DNA of 64,000 nt, from positions 930,001 to 994,000 of the forward strand of contig NC_049562.1 of assembly GCF_013368755.1 (NCBI RefSeq), read 5' to 3'. Below are positions 48,958-60,325 of this stretch, in pieces; position 1 is the stretch's first letter; the number at the start of each line of letters is the position of its first letter. The stretch is from Talaromyces rugulosus (taxonomy: Eukaryota; Ascomycota; Eurotiomycetes; Eurotiales; Trichocomaceae). Position numbers and translations under genes: made by a program. The notes beneath the pieces are model-generated. The model was not told where the DNA came from. It saw nothing but the letters and a program-made list of their open reading frames with translations, and ran no database searches.

Positions 48958-49563
48958 TGTGGAGAGAAAAAGAAGGTTTTGCATTGGTTTGGTTGATTTA
49001 TGAATTCATTCCCATTGCAAGCGATGTGATGGTTGGTGAACCTTTGTTGTTGTTGTTGTTTTCCACCTTTTTTTTCTTTCTTTTTTTTAATATTCATTTT
49101 TCCTGTACTTTAACCGAGACAGTTCCTCCTCCTGTGTAATAAAAAAATACCATCGATTGACTTAATTAACGACTAGTTTTTGCATGCTTTAACTCCTTTA
49201 CCTATAATAAATAATAAAGTAGAATTTAAGGGCCGCTCGCTAGATTCCCGGTTCCGGTGCCGTTCAAGGCGGAACCGGCGTTTACGTTAGACTATTAGGG
49301 TGCATCATCACAAAGACCCAACATCCTACGTTTAAATTTTCAGACTTGACAGGGTCAATTTTTCTTGAAGTTTTTTATTCTAAAGTGTGCTTTCTAAAAG
49401 CAGATGCACCCTAGAATAACACAGACGTTGTTGGGAGCCCCTTGACACTACTAGTATCTCGGCCGTCCAAATCGGGTAACTTGATGTGAGTATAAATTTT
49501 TCTACTTGTTACTTACTGTCAAAGAGAAAGAAAAAGCCACATACTAATTGTTCAGCTTCAAAC
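48958..49563. other. intergenic region with MITE-like element and hairpin
   Basis: No gene. It holds a GC-rich hairpin (CCGGTTCC at 49249-49256 pairing with GGAACCGG at 49271-49278) and the 114-bp inverted-repeat element listed separately. Confidence 0.5.
49298..49411. mobile_element. MITE-like element, Tc1/mariner-type ends
   Basis: A 114-bp stretch begins GGGTGCATC and ends GATGCACCC, a perfect 9-bp terminal inverted repeat, and is flanked on both sides by TA (49296-49297 and 49412-49413), the target duplication of Tc1/mariner elements. The interior is AT-rich and non-coding. Size and ends fit a non-autonomous MITE. Confidence 0.5.
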
Positions 49564-51324
49564 ATGGCTTCCAAAACAGACGAAAGCTCTTATATACCTA
49601 CGCCTCATCAAGACGAGAGCTCTCCTACGCAAAAACCGGAATCCATCCACTCCGACGCAGAGAAAAGAAGCCAGTCTATTGATGACAACATCAATGAAAA
49701 AATAATAGAGGATCCTACTACAGACATTGAAGCCCAAAATCTAGCTAAATCAACCACCAACAAAAGCGAAAAACCGTTCACTGCTTTTGCCAATTATCAG
49801 ATATGGTTCATCGTGGCCATGGCCAGCGCCGCGTCATTTTTCTCGCCGTTGTCGGGGCAAATATATTTCCCGGTGCTTCCAATTCTCACCAAAAACTATG
49901 GTCTCACGCCGGCACTGCTCAATGTCACGGTGACGACGTACATGATCTTCCAGGGTCTTATGCCGAGTTTTATGGGTACATTTTCCGACGCCAGCGGAAG
50001 ACGGCCGGCGTATATACTCGCCTTTATCATCTATACTGCAGCCAACATCGGACTGGCGTTGCAGAATAGCTATGCAGCTCTCCTTGTGCTCCGCTGTCTG
50101 CAGAGCGCGGGCAGCAGTGGGACGATCTCGTTTGGGTTTGCTGTTGTCGCCGATGTGGTGACCACGGCAGAGCGAGGCAAGTACATGGGCCCAATGGCTT
50201 CGGGCATAATGCTTGGTCCTGCGTTGGGCCCTGTTATTGGAGGTCTCCTAGCGCAGTTTCTGGGTTGGCGTGCCGTCTTCTGGTTTCTCGTGGTCGTTAG
50301 TGGTTCGTTTCTTGTTATATATGCGGTCTTCCAGCCGGAGACACATCGACAGATCGTCGGTGATGGCAGTGTCACTCCATCAGAGGGCTGGCGGTTGTCC
50401 TTGGTGCAATACATCGCGACGAAACGGAAAGTGGCACGCATGAGTGCTGAGGAAAAGAAGGAATATGAGAAGACTCGGCTAGGACTGAAAGAGCAGCAAA
50501 CGGCGAGGAAGCTGGGGTTTCCCAATCCGCTCAAGTCGTTTGCTATCTTGCTGCAGAAAGATGCTCTAGCGTTGGTTGTGTATTCCGGGTTGATGATGTT
50601 TGGCAACCTTGTGCTCATGACTGCAACCCCGACGTTGTTTCCTGGGATCTATGGACTGAATGAGCTGGAGGTTGGACTGTGCTTTTTGTGAGTACCTTTA
50701 TTATTTATACTCAAACACACACACACACACACACAGAAAAAAGAATGCTAACGAGTCCAAAGACCTCTCGGAGTAGCAGCCGCCGTCGGTTCGATCATCA
50801 ACGGAAAACTGCTTGACTGGAACTACCGACGCCTAGCAGCAAAGCACGGAATGGCCATTGAACGAAAACGTGATCAGGACCTGACCGAATTTCCCATTGA
50901 GAAAGCCCGGCTCCAGATGGCGATCGGATTTGCGTCGGGGATTGCCCTGCTTTACATACCGTACGGCTGGGCTCTGCAATACCACGCTCACCTGGCGGCG
51001 CCAATGGTGATTCAGTTTTTGATCGGGTGCTGTACTGTCTGTACGTCCAACAGTCTGAGTACGCTGCTAGCTGATCTCTTCCCGGGTCAAGTGGCCACTG
51101 CGTCGGCGGCGCAGAATCTGGTGAGATGCTGGCTCGGGGCGGTTGGTGCGGCTGTGGTCGACTCGATGCTGTCGGGGATGGGCACGGGCTGGTGCTTTAC
51201 GTTTACCGCGTTCATGTTGCTTGCTGGTGTTGGGCTTTTGTGGGTTGAGATGAAATGGGGCATGGGCTGGAGGCAGAAGAGATGGGCGCAGGACAAGGCC
51301 AAGAAGGAAGCGGCGAGCAGCTAG
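49564..51324 (+). CDS. MFS drug:H+ antiporter, DHA1 (Qdr-like)
   Basis: Exons 49564-50687 and 50763-51324 (561 aa); intron 50688-50762 (phase 2) contains a (CA)n microsatellite before its GCTAACG branch. The ATG at 49564 is the first in frame. A hydrophilic N-terminus of about 75 residues precedes 12 predicted membrane helices. MFS motif A appears as GTFSDASGRRPAY between helices 2 and 3, an LRCLQSAGSSG motif in helix 4, and motif C as GPALGPVIGGLLAQFLGWR in helix 5. A charged central loop (KKEYEKTRLGLKEQQTARK) separates the halves. Qdr-type carriers export drugs, amines or organic acids across the plasma membrane; the substrate here is unknown. Confidence 0.9.
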
Positions 51325-51516
51325 GAAGCAAACATTGAAGTGACGCCGGAGGTATTTGTAGATAGAATAGAAAGGTCAGCTACACTACGTATATCCGCCT
51401 CTAATAACAAAGGAAATAAATTGCTATGACGAGACCTAAAATGTACATATTCAAAAGACAAAACCTGTATCGCGTCTACATCCCTATTGCGAATCTTTTA
51501 TACCGTGTAGCACATC

Positions 51517-53157
51517 CTATTGGCCTGGGGCAATCAGCTTGCCCTCATTGCGCGTCCCCGGGGCCCAGCCTCCTGCAAAAGGCTGCTTGCCATTCTCCTG
51601 TTCGTACTGCTTGATGCGAGCCTCGAGCTCCGGGCGGAAGTGTCGGATCAAACCCTGGATGGGCCATGCAAAAGCCTCTCCAAGGGCGCAAATGGTGTGG
51701 CCTTCGACTTGCTTGGTCAATTCTTGGAGCATATCAATCTCACGCTCGCGAGCTTGACCCTTCTCCATACGAGACATGATCTGCTGCGTCCACTTGCTGC
51801 CTTCACGGCAAGGCGTGCACTGACCGCAACTCTCGTGGCGGTAGAAGTGCGACAAACGAGAGATGGCGCGGACAACATCGGTAGACTTGTCCATGACGAT
51901 GACGGCTGCAGTTCCAAGACCACTCTGGGAGTCCTTGAGAGCATCAAAGTCCATCAATTGGTCATCGCACACAGCCTTGGGCAGAATGGGAGTGGAAGAA
52001 CCACCGGGGATGACGGCCAACAGGTTATCCCAGCCGCCACGGACACCACCGCAGTGGCGGTCGATCAGTTCGCGCAGAGGAATGGACATTTCTTCTTCGA
52101 CAGTGCAAGGGTTGTTGACATGACCGGAGATACAGAAGAGCTTGGTTCCCTGGTTACGTTCCCGACCGAATCCAGCAAACCAGCTAGGACCACGTCGAAC
52201 AATGGTAGGCACGACAGCGACGGTTTCAACGTTGGTGACAGTACTAGGGCAGCCAAACAGACCGACAGCAGCAGGGAAAGGAGGCTTGAGACGAGGCTTT
52301 CCGGCCTTGCCTTCGAGAGATTCAATCAGCGATGTTTCCTCTCCGCAAACGTAGGCACCGGCACCACGGTGAAGGTAGACATCAAAGTCATAGCCAGTTC
52401 CACAAGCGTTCTTGCCGATCAAACCAGCCTGGTAGGCCTCTTGGATACCGCGCTGGAGAATAGTGGCTTCATGGTAAAATTCACCACGGATGTAGATGTA
52501 AGCGGCAGTAGCATTCATGGCACGTCCGACAACCAGACAACCCTCGATGAGCTTCTGGGGATCCTTGCGCATGATTTCTCGGTCTTTGCACGTTCCAGGT
52601 TCGCCTTCATCAGCGTTGACGACCAAGTAGCGGGGTCGGTTATCCTTGTCCCAGTCCTTAAAGTTCATGAACGACTGTGTAGAGATAATGGTCAGCTTCG
52701 GTGGGCACCCAATTGCGAAGGGTGGTTAATAAGCACTCACGTATTTCAATCCAGATGGGAAACCAGCACCACCACGACCACGGAGACCAGAGGCCTTGAT
52801 TTCGGAAATAAGCTGCGACCATATTAGTTTGTTGGTTCATCACGCCAGCAGGCATTGGCTGCTACCCACCCAGTCATGGCCCTTGAGAACAATGTCCTTC
52901 GTCCTGTGCCAGTCACCGTACTTCATTGCCGACTTCAAGTCAGCGCCATGGTGGCTGTAGAGGTTGGTGAAGATACGGTCCTGGTCTGCAAGGCCACCAT
53001 GTTGCTTTTTTGGGGTAGAGCCGTCCTGGACAGTAGCAAAGGATCGGGTCGTCTGTGCCGGGGTCGACAGGCGAACGGCGGCGGAAGTCGAAGGAAGCGC
53101 CCGCGACGAGATTTGGGCGAGGGAGGAGGCCGAAGGGACCGCCGCTCGAGACAACAT
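51517..53157 (-). CDS. nuo51: NADH:ubiquinone oxidoreductase 51-kDa subunit (NDUFV1)
   Basis: Exons 53157-52870, 52812-52741 and 52674-51517 (505 aa). The N-terminus is rich in Ser, Arg and Ala without acids ([18 protein letters not shown]), a mitochondrial presequence. The FMN/NADH site is [16 protein letters not shown], encoded by the 72-nt middle exon, and [14 protein letters not shown]. The 4Fe-4S cluster N3 ligands are [12 protein letters not shown] plus a later Cys in [14 protein letters not shown]. This subunit takes electrons from NADH at the tip of the matrix arm of complex I. Length and all key residues are normal. Antisense frames are open for 435 codons but are shadows of the coding bias. 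Confidence 0.97.
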
Positions 53158-53433
53158 CTTGAACTGGACGCCCAATGGAGCGAGGGGACGGGGTGGTGAG
53201 AAGATATCGCCGGGCGGAGGGAGTTGCAGTTCCAGCGATTGCTGCCGGGATCCTCGCGTCGGCTTACTTATTTCACCCCACCCGTGATTGGTCGGCGACA
53301 GTCACGTGATGTTGTTTTCTGTTTCGGGAATGGATCGTCGGTATCTCTACTGAACATCACAACATGGAAATATAAAAATTCTAACAACTAAATATCTTCA
53401 TTCGTTCGGTGGCGGAACAGTACTAATCAAGAT

Positions 53434-55753
53434 CTATAATTGAGCTACCCCCGGAATATACAACAAATTGATCGTCTTCATCCCCTTCTCTGCTCCATAT
53501 ATGATGTACTCCAAAGGCTCATCCACCACATTCCTGACCATCTCCTGCTCCAGCACAAGCCACGCCCAGCGTATCCAATTCGGGGAGAGCCACCAATCGT
53601 TGACTGCTCGCTCACCGGTAGCTGGCGTCGCGCCTACAATGGATGCCACGGGAGTAAAGTTTTCAGCCGGAGTATGATCATCGATCAGTGAATCAAACGC
53701 AGAAAGAATGGCCTCGTCGTCTTCATCGGGGAGCGTCCAGGATACATCATTGGGCGGAGCAGTGTATCTCGTAAGTAAGAACTCGCACCACGAACGCAGA
53801 CGAGGAGAGATTCGGGATGGGTTTTGTCGGTAGGCTGCAACAAGGAAGCATATGAATAGCGAGTAGTCAAAGAGACCGTGTGGACCGCTATTTCCTCCGT
53901 CTTTTTGCCCCCCTCCCATATCATCGCTAATCACAACGACGCGTCTAGCCTGGGTGGAAATTTGCCCCAGACATTCTCGACAGAGATCACTCATATCAGT
54001 AGGTAAGAGGTGAAAGAGCTCCTGAAACAGGAAAAGCTCGCCGCGTCTATTTCCCTCTGGAAGAAGCGATGTCTGCGCAAGGATCTTTGTCTTGATTTTC
54101 TCTGCCGTGTTCGTGTCAAACACATTGCTCGGAACACGTGCGAGAAGCTTCTCACAGCCCTCTGCATCGCTCTCGCTACTAGCATCACTACTCCGCGAGC
54201 GTGAGATGACCCAATTCGCGATAAACGCAGCAGCTTGCGAGAGCCGAATCTGGCTCTCCCTGTATTGCTTTGCATAGGCTTGATGTAAATTCCTCGGCTC
54301 TCCAAGCTGAGTCACCGATGCCTGTAGTCTTTGAACATACGACAACAGCTCAATCACAATCTGGTTTAGCGCGGCAACAAAATTCCTGGAGTTTCCGTAT
54401 TTCTCCACGGGGATTCGAAACCCGTTTTCGTCCATTTCGATGGCCTCTAATTCTCGGTCATTGGCGGTTATAATGGACAGTGTATTGAGTAGATCGGGAG
54501 AAAAGACGGAGTACTCCAATGGTTGCTGAGAGGCGGCATTGTTGGTGTGGTGATAGTTGATGGAAAAGACGTAGTACTTGTCTTCCGAGTCTGTGTTGCT
54601 TGAAGCTTTCGAGAAATGCTGCTCATATTGAGCTTTTACCTGGGCAAGGGGACTGCCTGGAGGAGCACGGAGGTTGATTGTGCGGTATTCAAAGGGGTTA
54701 TTAGGGATGCAAAAGCCATAATTCATCATCACTAGCGCAGTCAGAAAAGAATGAAAAGATTTCAAAAAGAAAATATACTCACATTGCTCATTATTCCGAG
54801 GCCCGTAATTGTTTCCTATCTCACTTCCAGGCGTGACGTCTTCCATCACCGCGAGCCCGATGCTATCGGTGCCAGCCTGCCACTCGACTTTGGCCAGGGG
54901 CCGGTGGTTGGTTGCGTCAACCATGGGGAGAAGAACGGATATTTTGTCTTCGGCGAGCTGGTCCATTGGAATGACACCTGCTAGCACTTTGGCAGTAAAC
55001 GCGCGCGAGGAGATGATGGTGGATGCCCACAGATACAACTCCCTTGATGAAAATTAGTTTTTTTTTTTTTTTCAACAGACCGAGAGAGGGAGATGACAAG
55101 AAAAGGAAAAAGGCTATATACCAAGAATAAGCATCTACACCTTCAAACTGAAACTCTCTCAAACAGGCAACGCCCTTTTCGTAATTGGTCCTCCATATCT
55201 GCAGCCTCTGCTCTCGCGCCGCAGCAAGACTGGTCATGTTCAACCACGCCAGGTCGTCATCCGAATAGAACAACGGGGTCGTCAACTCATCCGGACGCGG
55301 CAGAGAGCGTATATACGGATACCAAAAGCCATTTTCAGCTTTGAGATACTGGCCCATCAGGAAAAACGCCGTCGTCTCTTCAGACCCGATACTCGTCATA
55401 AACGGCTTCGGAAAGACAACGCCATGACTTGAAAACGACGCCTCATCATTACCAGGTAGACGATAGTCAATAGCGTCAAAATAAGACATGGTCAGCGCCA
55501 GCGGCAGTTTGATGACACATGTTTTGCGAGGCAGGTTGGCAGACTGGTCTGGCTTGACCTGGATGTGTACCCCGCGCTGATCATCGCGAGCAAATTGTGT
55601 GCGTTCATCGAGACGGCCGCCATGTTGAAGAACCCATTCGTGAAGCAGAGAATGAGCTCGGAGGACTGCGTCGGCTTTGTTTCTGCTGGAAATCGTGTTG
55701 GTCTGTTAGCTTCTCTTGTAGGCGAGAAGGGTTGATACGTACCTCTGGTCCAT
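53434..55753 (-). CDS. SET-domain protein lysine methyltransferase-like (Rubisco-LSMT/RKM class)
   Basis: Exons 55753-55743 (only 11 nt), 55685-55122, 55042-54783 and 54731-53434 (710 aa); introns 55686-55742, 55043-55121 and 54732-54782. The first exon supplies MDQ plus two bases. The split SET domain is seen from HEWVLQHGGRLDERTQF through MVDATNHRPLAK to EIGNNYGPRNNEQLMMNYGFCIPNNPFEYR, whose NHR and NYG/NNE signatures line the S-adenosylmethionine site. A large C-terminal helical half with an acidic insert would correspond to substrate binding. Relatives methylate lysines in ribosomal proteins or elongation factors; the substrate here is not predictable. Intron 54732-54782 is 51 nt without a stop, so its retention would keep the frame. 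Confidence 0.86.
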
Positions 55754-56295
55754 TTTGATGATGCGGATTTTAAAATAGAATGCTTCGGCCGGAACCTTTA
55801 TGAAAAAAAAAAGCCTTGGTAGCACTGTAGAGATTGGCTTATGACAACATTTCAGATATTCAATGTTGAAGCTAGAATCATAAAATATAGTTGGGCGTGG
55901 TAGTAATAAGCATAAATCAGAGTATGCAATTACTCCACATGAATTTTACACTTCCGTTCCACTTTTTTCTTGTACATGACGTGGTTCTGTTTACTAAACG
56001 TAGCGATATTTGAATTTTACATGTAATGTCAATATATTTGCGACCAATTTCACGCATGAAAAAACAGACTTCCTTGCAAACAAACTAATGTACAGTGGTA
56101 TATGAACGTTATATCGCACACACAATCGATCCTCCTCCATCCTTGCAACCTTCTGCATTAAACACAACCAACACGACTCGCCCATGCCTCATGAAAAAAC
56201 ATAAAATCAAATGCCGTACGAATATGATGTACACCATGGCCGTTGAAAAAAAAAAAGAAAAGACAAAAACAAAAGGACATGCATGACACGCAGTG
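55754..56295. other. intergenic region
   Basis: AT-rich spacer between two minus-strand genes; no coding frame recognised. Confidence 0.5.
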
Positions 56296-56958
56296 TTAAT
56301 TCGACGAGGTCGATTTTCGGCCAGGTACTAAGATTTCAACCAGCCCGTCTTCTCCATCACTGCTGTCGTTGCCCTCGTCATCGTCAAATCCATCTCTTCC
56401 ATAAGGCCGGTTGTATCCGCCGTACCGACTAGGCCCAAAGAAACTTGAATAGCCGAGTGATTCGTTGATAATGGCTTCCTCTTCCTCGTCCGAGTCTCTT
56501 ATATCGCCAGATCGGAACTCGCCGTACTCGTCATCATCGTCATCGACCTCGAGAGGAACTCGGACCTTGCGCCGCACAGTCTCGTTCACCTCCTCGGCTG
56601 CTTCGTCGGAAGAATTGGTGGAGGGCGACTTGGGGGGCGTGAACCCGGTGTGAAATGTCGGTGAAGGTGGGCTTTCATTACTCTCGACCGCTGTGAATTC
56701 GGTCGCGGCGGGTCCCGCAGAGGCAGTGTTGTCGTCTTCCAAGCCGGCAATGACAAACGGATTCGATTGCCACTGCTCGTCATTTTCATGCACATCGTTT
56801 GCTCTTGACGAGCCCTCAGAATTCTGCGCGGCCTCGGCTTGCTGTTTATGCAGGGCCAACCGTGCAGCTAATTGACGTCGTGCCCGTGATGGTACAATAT
56901 TCAGAGGGGCAGGAGGGGGAGCAAGTATTGGAATAGGCTGGCTCGACGAGCTTGACAC
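56296..56958 (-). CDS. acidic C-terminal exon of the SAPS protein, or a small separate gene
   Basis: Open frame ending in a stop at 56296. It is preceded at 56959-56990 by GCTAAC...TTGCAG, a textbook branch and acceptor, so 56958 looks like an exon start rather than the ATG 9 bases upstream. It encodes a Pro-rich start, SRARRQLAARLALHKQQAEAAQ-like helix, NPFVIAGLEDD, a long Asp/Glu run and GEDGLVEILVPGRKSTSSN at the end. If joined to 57507 through a GTGGGT donor (intron 56959-57506, 548 nt, phase 0), it becomes the C-terminus of the SAPS protein upstream. The intron would be unusually long for this genome. The alternative is an independent gene starting at ATG 56967. Confidence 0.55.
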   Translation of the reverse strand: MSSSSSQPIPILAPPPAPLNIVPSRARRQLAARLALHKQQAEAAQNSEGSSRANDVHENDEQWQSNPFVIAGLEDDNTASAGPAATEFTAVESNESPPSPTFHTGFTPPKSPSTNSSDEAAEEVNETVRRKVRVPLEVDDDDDEYGEFRSGDIRDSDEEEEAIINESLGYSSFFGPSRYGGYNRPYGRDGFDDDEGNDSSDGEDGLVEILVPGRKSTSSN

Positions 56959-57461
56959 CTGCAACATACCAGAGACACGTTAGCATGCTGCAAGATATAA
57001 AGATCGAACACCTAGAGGATATTGTTGAGAAAAAGAAAGACAGAAAAAGCGGCCAATAACAAATCAAATAACCGTCTAACTATGCAAGTGCTTGTGATGC
57101 TCCAACTTGTCACTTTGATTCAGCAAGGGAGGAAGAGATGCGACTAGAGGCAAGTGGACTGGGCAGACCCTTGCGGAGACAAAAAGCCCCGAGAGGTGTC
57201 GGCCTATCTACTTAGTGCAAACAGAGATGTGACACATTCTCAAGGAGCGGCACAAGAGAGCCCAAGTTGCTTTCAATATAAAAAGCACCGGAGTTAATAG
57301 ACAATATTCCCTCAAGTGCCCCCCCCCCGAGAAACACATCCCAAGCAATACCTCGCGATCTTCTTCCTCTCTTTTCATCGCCGTGTCCCCGGTGCAGTGA
57401 AAAACAGGGTTTCAAGAAAAAAGCAGCAAGCCCAAAACATAGCCCGACAGGATCATTGTCG

Positions 57462-60325
57462 TTATAGTCCATCCATTTCAATATCTGTAAGAAGAAAATC
57501 ACCCACATTTTCGGATCCGCCGCCTGCGGTGCTGTCTGTCGTATCCCTGAGGTCCTCGTCATCTTGGTCCTCCATATCCTCGTCTTCGTCGTCACTGGAG
57601 CTTCCGAATCCGCTCAAAAGAGAACTGCTGCCTCCCAGACCGAAAGCTCCGCTAGAGGCACTTCCATGAGTCATTGAATCGAAATTCTCGAAGCTATACC
57701 CATTGCCTCCTCCACCCCCCCCATTCAATCCGGCGTTTGCGAGAGCATTGGACCCAGTCAGTCCTTGCGCCGTGCCAACGGCATTCATAACAGCTTGGCG
57801 ATGGCCCATTATGTCGGGGCGCACGCCACCCAAAATAGCATTGTCACGTTCTCGTGTCTCAGATAAGGTACTCTCGACGTACTCAATCCAATCATTATGG
57901 AGCACTTTGTCCATGACCGTTTGGGAGAGGATCTCAGGCGGGTGTCGTTCAGTAAATTTGACGACTTCCTCGGCTATCAAAGTTAGATGGCCCATATATC
58001 CTAGTCTCATATTTCTCGTAGATTGAGATTCATCACTGCGTTTTTGGCCTTCCACAATCCTTTCTGTAATGCTTCCGGTATGAAACAGATCTATAGCTAG
58101 TGATCGATTGAAACCGCGATCCATCGGCCCATTGAAGACTTGTTGAACAACGTCGTAGACCACATTATGTAGGAAGTTATTCCAAGGAAACCGGAAGAAA
58201 AATCCCTGGTAAAAAGTCAGATTGATTGCCTGGAATTTAAAAGACAGAAAAAAAAAAGACTTACCAGAATAGTAGGAACAACCTTGTGCTCCACAAACTG
58301 AATTTTCAAAAAGTCACCCACTACAGGCTGTCCAGGAGCATCGTATTGAATCTGAGGGGTGTACTCGTCTTCGATGGGATTACTGTCAACATTGCCGGGA
58401 GTCTCAGTTCCCACAGGCGTTTCAGTCGATGTATTATCCGGAACAGCTTGCACGTCTTGCTCTTCTTGGTTTGGAGGAGCAAACAATGGCGCAGGCGTGT
58501 CCTCGGCGTGGGGAGACAACACTGGCGATTGCTGGCTTGTTGCCCCGGCCGGTATATTCACAGCCGAGCTTTGATTTTCTAAAGCGATTTCGCCCACTTT
58601 TTCAGTGACGCCGGCCTCGGTAGGTGACAAGGGGCCGACGGAGGGCTCAATGGGAGTCGAAGACTCGATCTTGGAGCTACCAGACAGATCATTCAAGGTT
58701 TCTTCAACAATACTGTCTTCAATGTGCAGCCCAGGTGGTTGGGTGTGCCCTTCAGTTTGCTTGGCTGCTGTATTCGTGTTCCTTGCAGCCGCATCTGCGC
58801 CCTCAACCAAAACTCCGGAAGAAGAGACATCTTCAAAACCGTCATCATCGCTAGGATTCGCCGCACCGGGGGCTCTAGACTGGGACTCGGCAGTAGAATC
58901 TTGTCCGAAATCACCCTCATTCTCATTATATTCAGCGCTAGAATCGTGATCCCTGTTAATATCAAAAGCGCCTTGTCTCACAAGCATTTCCCGTTCAAGA
59001 TCGCGCTGTCGAATATATTCCTCACTACCGACCTCGTTCAGCAACCCCATGTTACTGCAATGAAGGAGCTCTGCCATCAGCTCGCACGTCTTGAAGCGAT
59101 CGAAGCCCAGAGGCTCAATTTTGTTGCCCCAAGAAGCCTTGAGCTGTCCACGATCTACCATTGTAGCCTTGCCATCCACGATTACCGAGTGCTTAGGACT
59201 GACAATCAAATCCATGAAGTCTGGGATATGAGTCGAAAACTGGCGGAGTAGGATTCCCAGGTAGATAGGGTCGTATAGACTTGGCGAGGAATCGGGACCA
59301 CCGGCAGTATCGGGGTCATAGTCCGAGTTATTCTTGCGGATTACTTCAATGACAATACCGACACCAACAGTAAGCGAGTTTCCTCCCAGCAGCATAAGCC
59401 GAATGAGCTGTTCCACGCGTTCAGCCGATACCAACTGTCGGGTGAGGCTGTTGGGGCCGATGCAGGACTGTTCACTTTGCGTGGCGTTGGCAGAAATAGT
59501 GATGATCGCCTTGAGGAAGTCACCAGCGGAGGTCTGTACCGAAGTTGGATAGTCGGAAGATATATACGAGAGGAGCGTGGGAATTAAATCCTTATTCTTG
59601 AGCCACTGCAGAGTTATTAGCATATGTCTTCAAAAAAAAAAAAAAAAGAAAAGACTTACATCTACGATTCCTTGGCCGCCTTCCACTTTCTCCAGACTGA
59701 TAATCTTCAAGAGCAAATCCATGACCATAGGATTATCAATGTGCTGGAGAATGGAAGGAATAATGTCGGGTAAGGACTTGAAAAAATCCAACATTTCCTC
59801 AGTCTTCTTGTCGAAGAGGACTTCGTTGACCTTAGTGAAGTAGCCCGCTTGGAGCGAGTCCAACGGTGCCGGCCGCTTCACAAAGGCCCAAAAGTCTCGA
59901 AGGTAAGCCTCATTGAGCATAATGGATTCCAAAATCGACCATGTCTCGGACGAGAGAATCTCGCAGGCAATGTAGGCAAACTTTGAGCGTTGCTTTTCGG
60001 CTCTATCGAGGTCTTCCGGGTCCAGTAGATCATGCTTCTCCTTCTCTTCGCTTGGTTCGTCATCGCCTTGTCGAGCAGCTGAATCAGGCTCATCGGCGGC
60101 GTCGTCGTCATCTTCTTCGTTGATCAGTGGCGGGGCAACGACATATTCCATCAATCGTTTCAAGATGTGGTCTTCGCGTAAATACTCAATGAGCTTCGTG
60201 TTGTGTTGTTTGAGCTCGGAGATAAGCTCCGCCTCATCCAATAGCTCCTCGAGGCTGACATCGGGCTTGTCCAGTAGGGTATCGACCGTGGAAATGGTTG
60301 CGTACCCCCCGAATCGCCAAAACAT
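57462..60325 (-). CDS. SAPS-domain protein, Sit4/PP6 phosphatase regulatory subunit
   Basis: Exons 60325-59660, 59605-58265 and 58205-57462 (916 aa if the TAA at 57462-57464 is used); introns 59606-59659 and 58206-58264, both with long T runs after GTAAGT. MFWRFGGYATISTVDTLLDK is the typical SAPS start. A helical repeat region with an acidic insert (INEEDDDDAADEPD) is followed by FAYIACEILSSE and CELMAELLHCSNM blocks. A long Ser/Pro/Glu-rich insert precedes the conserved FRFPWNNFLHNVVYDVVQQVFNGP motif and a Gly-rich, acidic tail. Relatives (yeast Sap155/185/190, S. pombe Ekc1) bind Sit4/PP6 phosphatase and act in cell-cycle and nutrient signalling. The 3' end may splice onward to 56958 (see that entry). 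Confidence 0.9.

Noticed and set aside
51520..52827. 435-codon plus-strand ORF antisense to nuo51
   Set aside because: It mirrors the codon bias of the highly conserved complex I exon, runs through an intron boundary, and has no recognisable domain.
56846..57067. 73-codon minus ORF starting MLTCLWYVAG
   Set aside because: Overlaps the acidic exon in another frame and covers its branch site and acceptor; no homology recognised.
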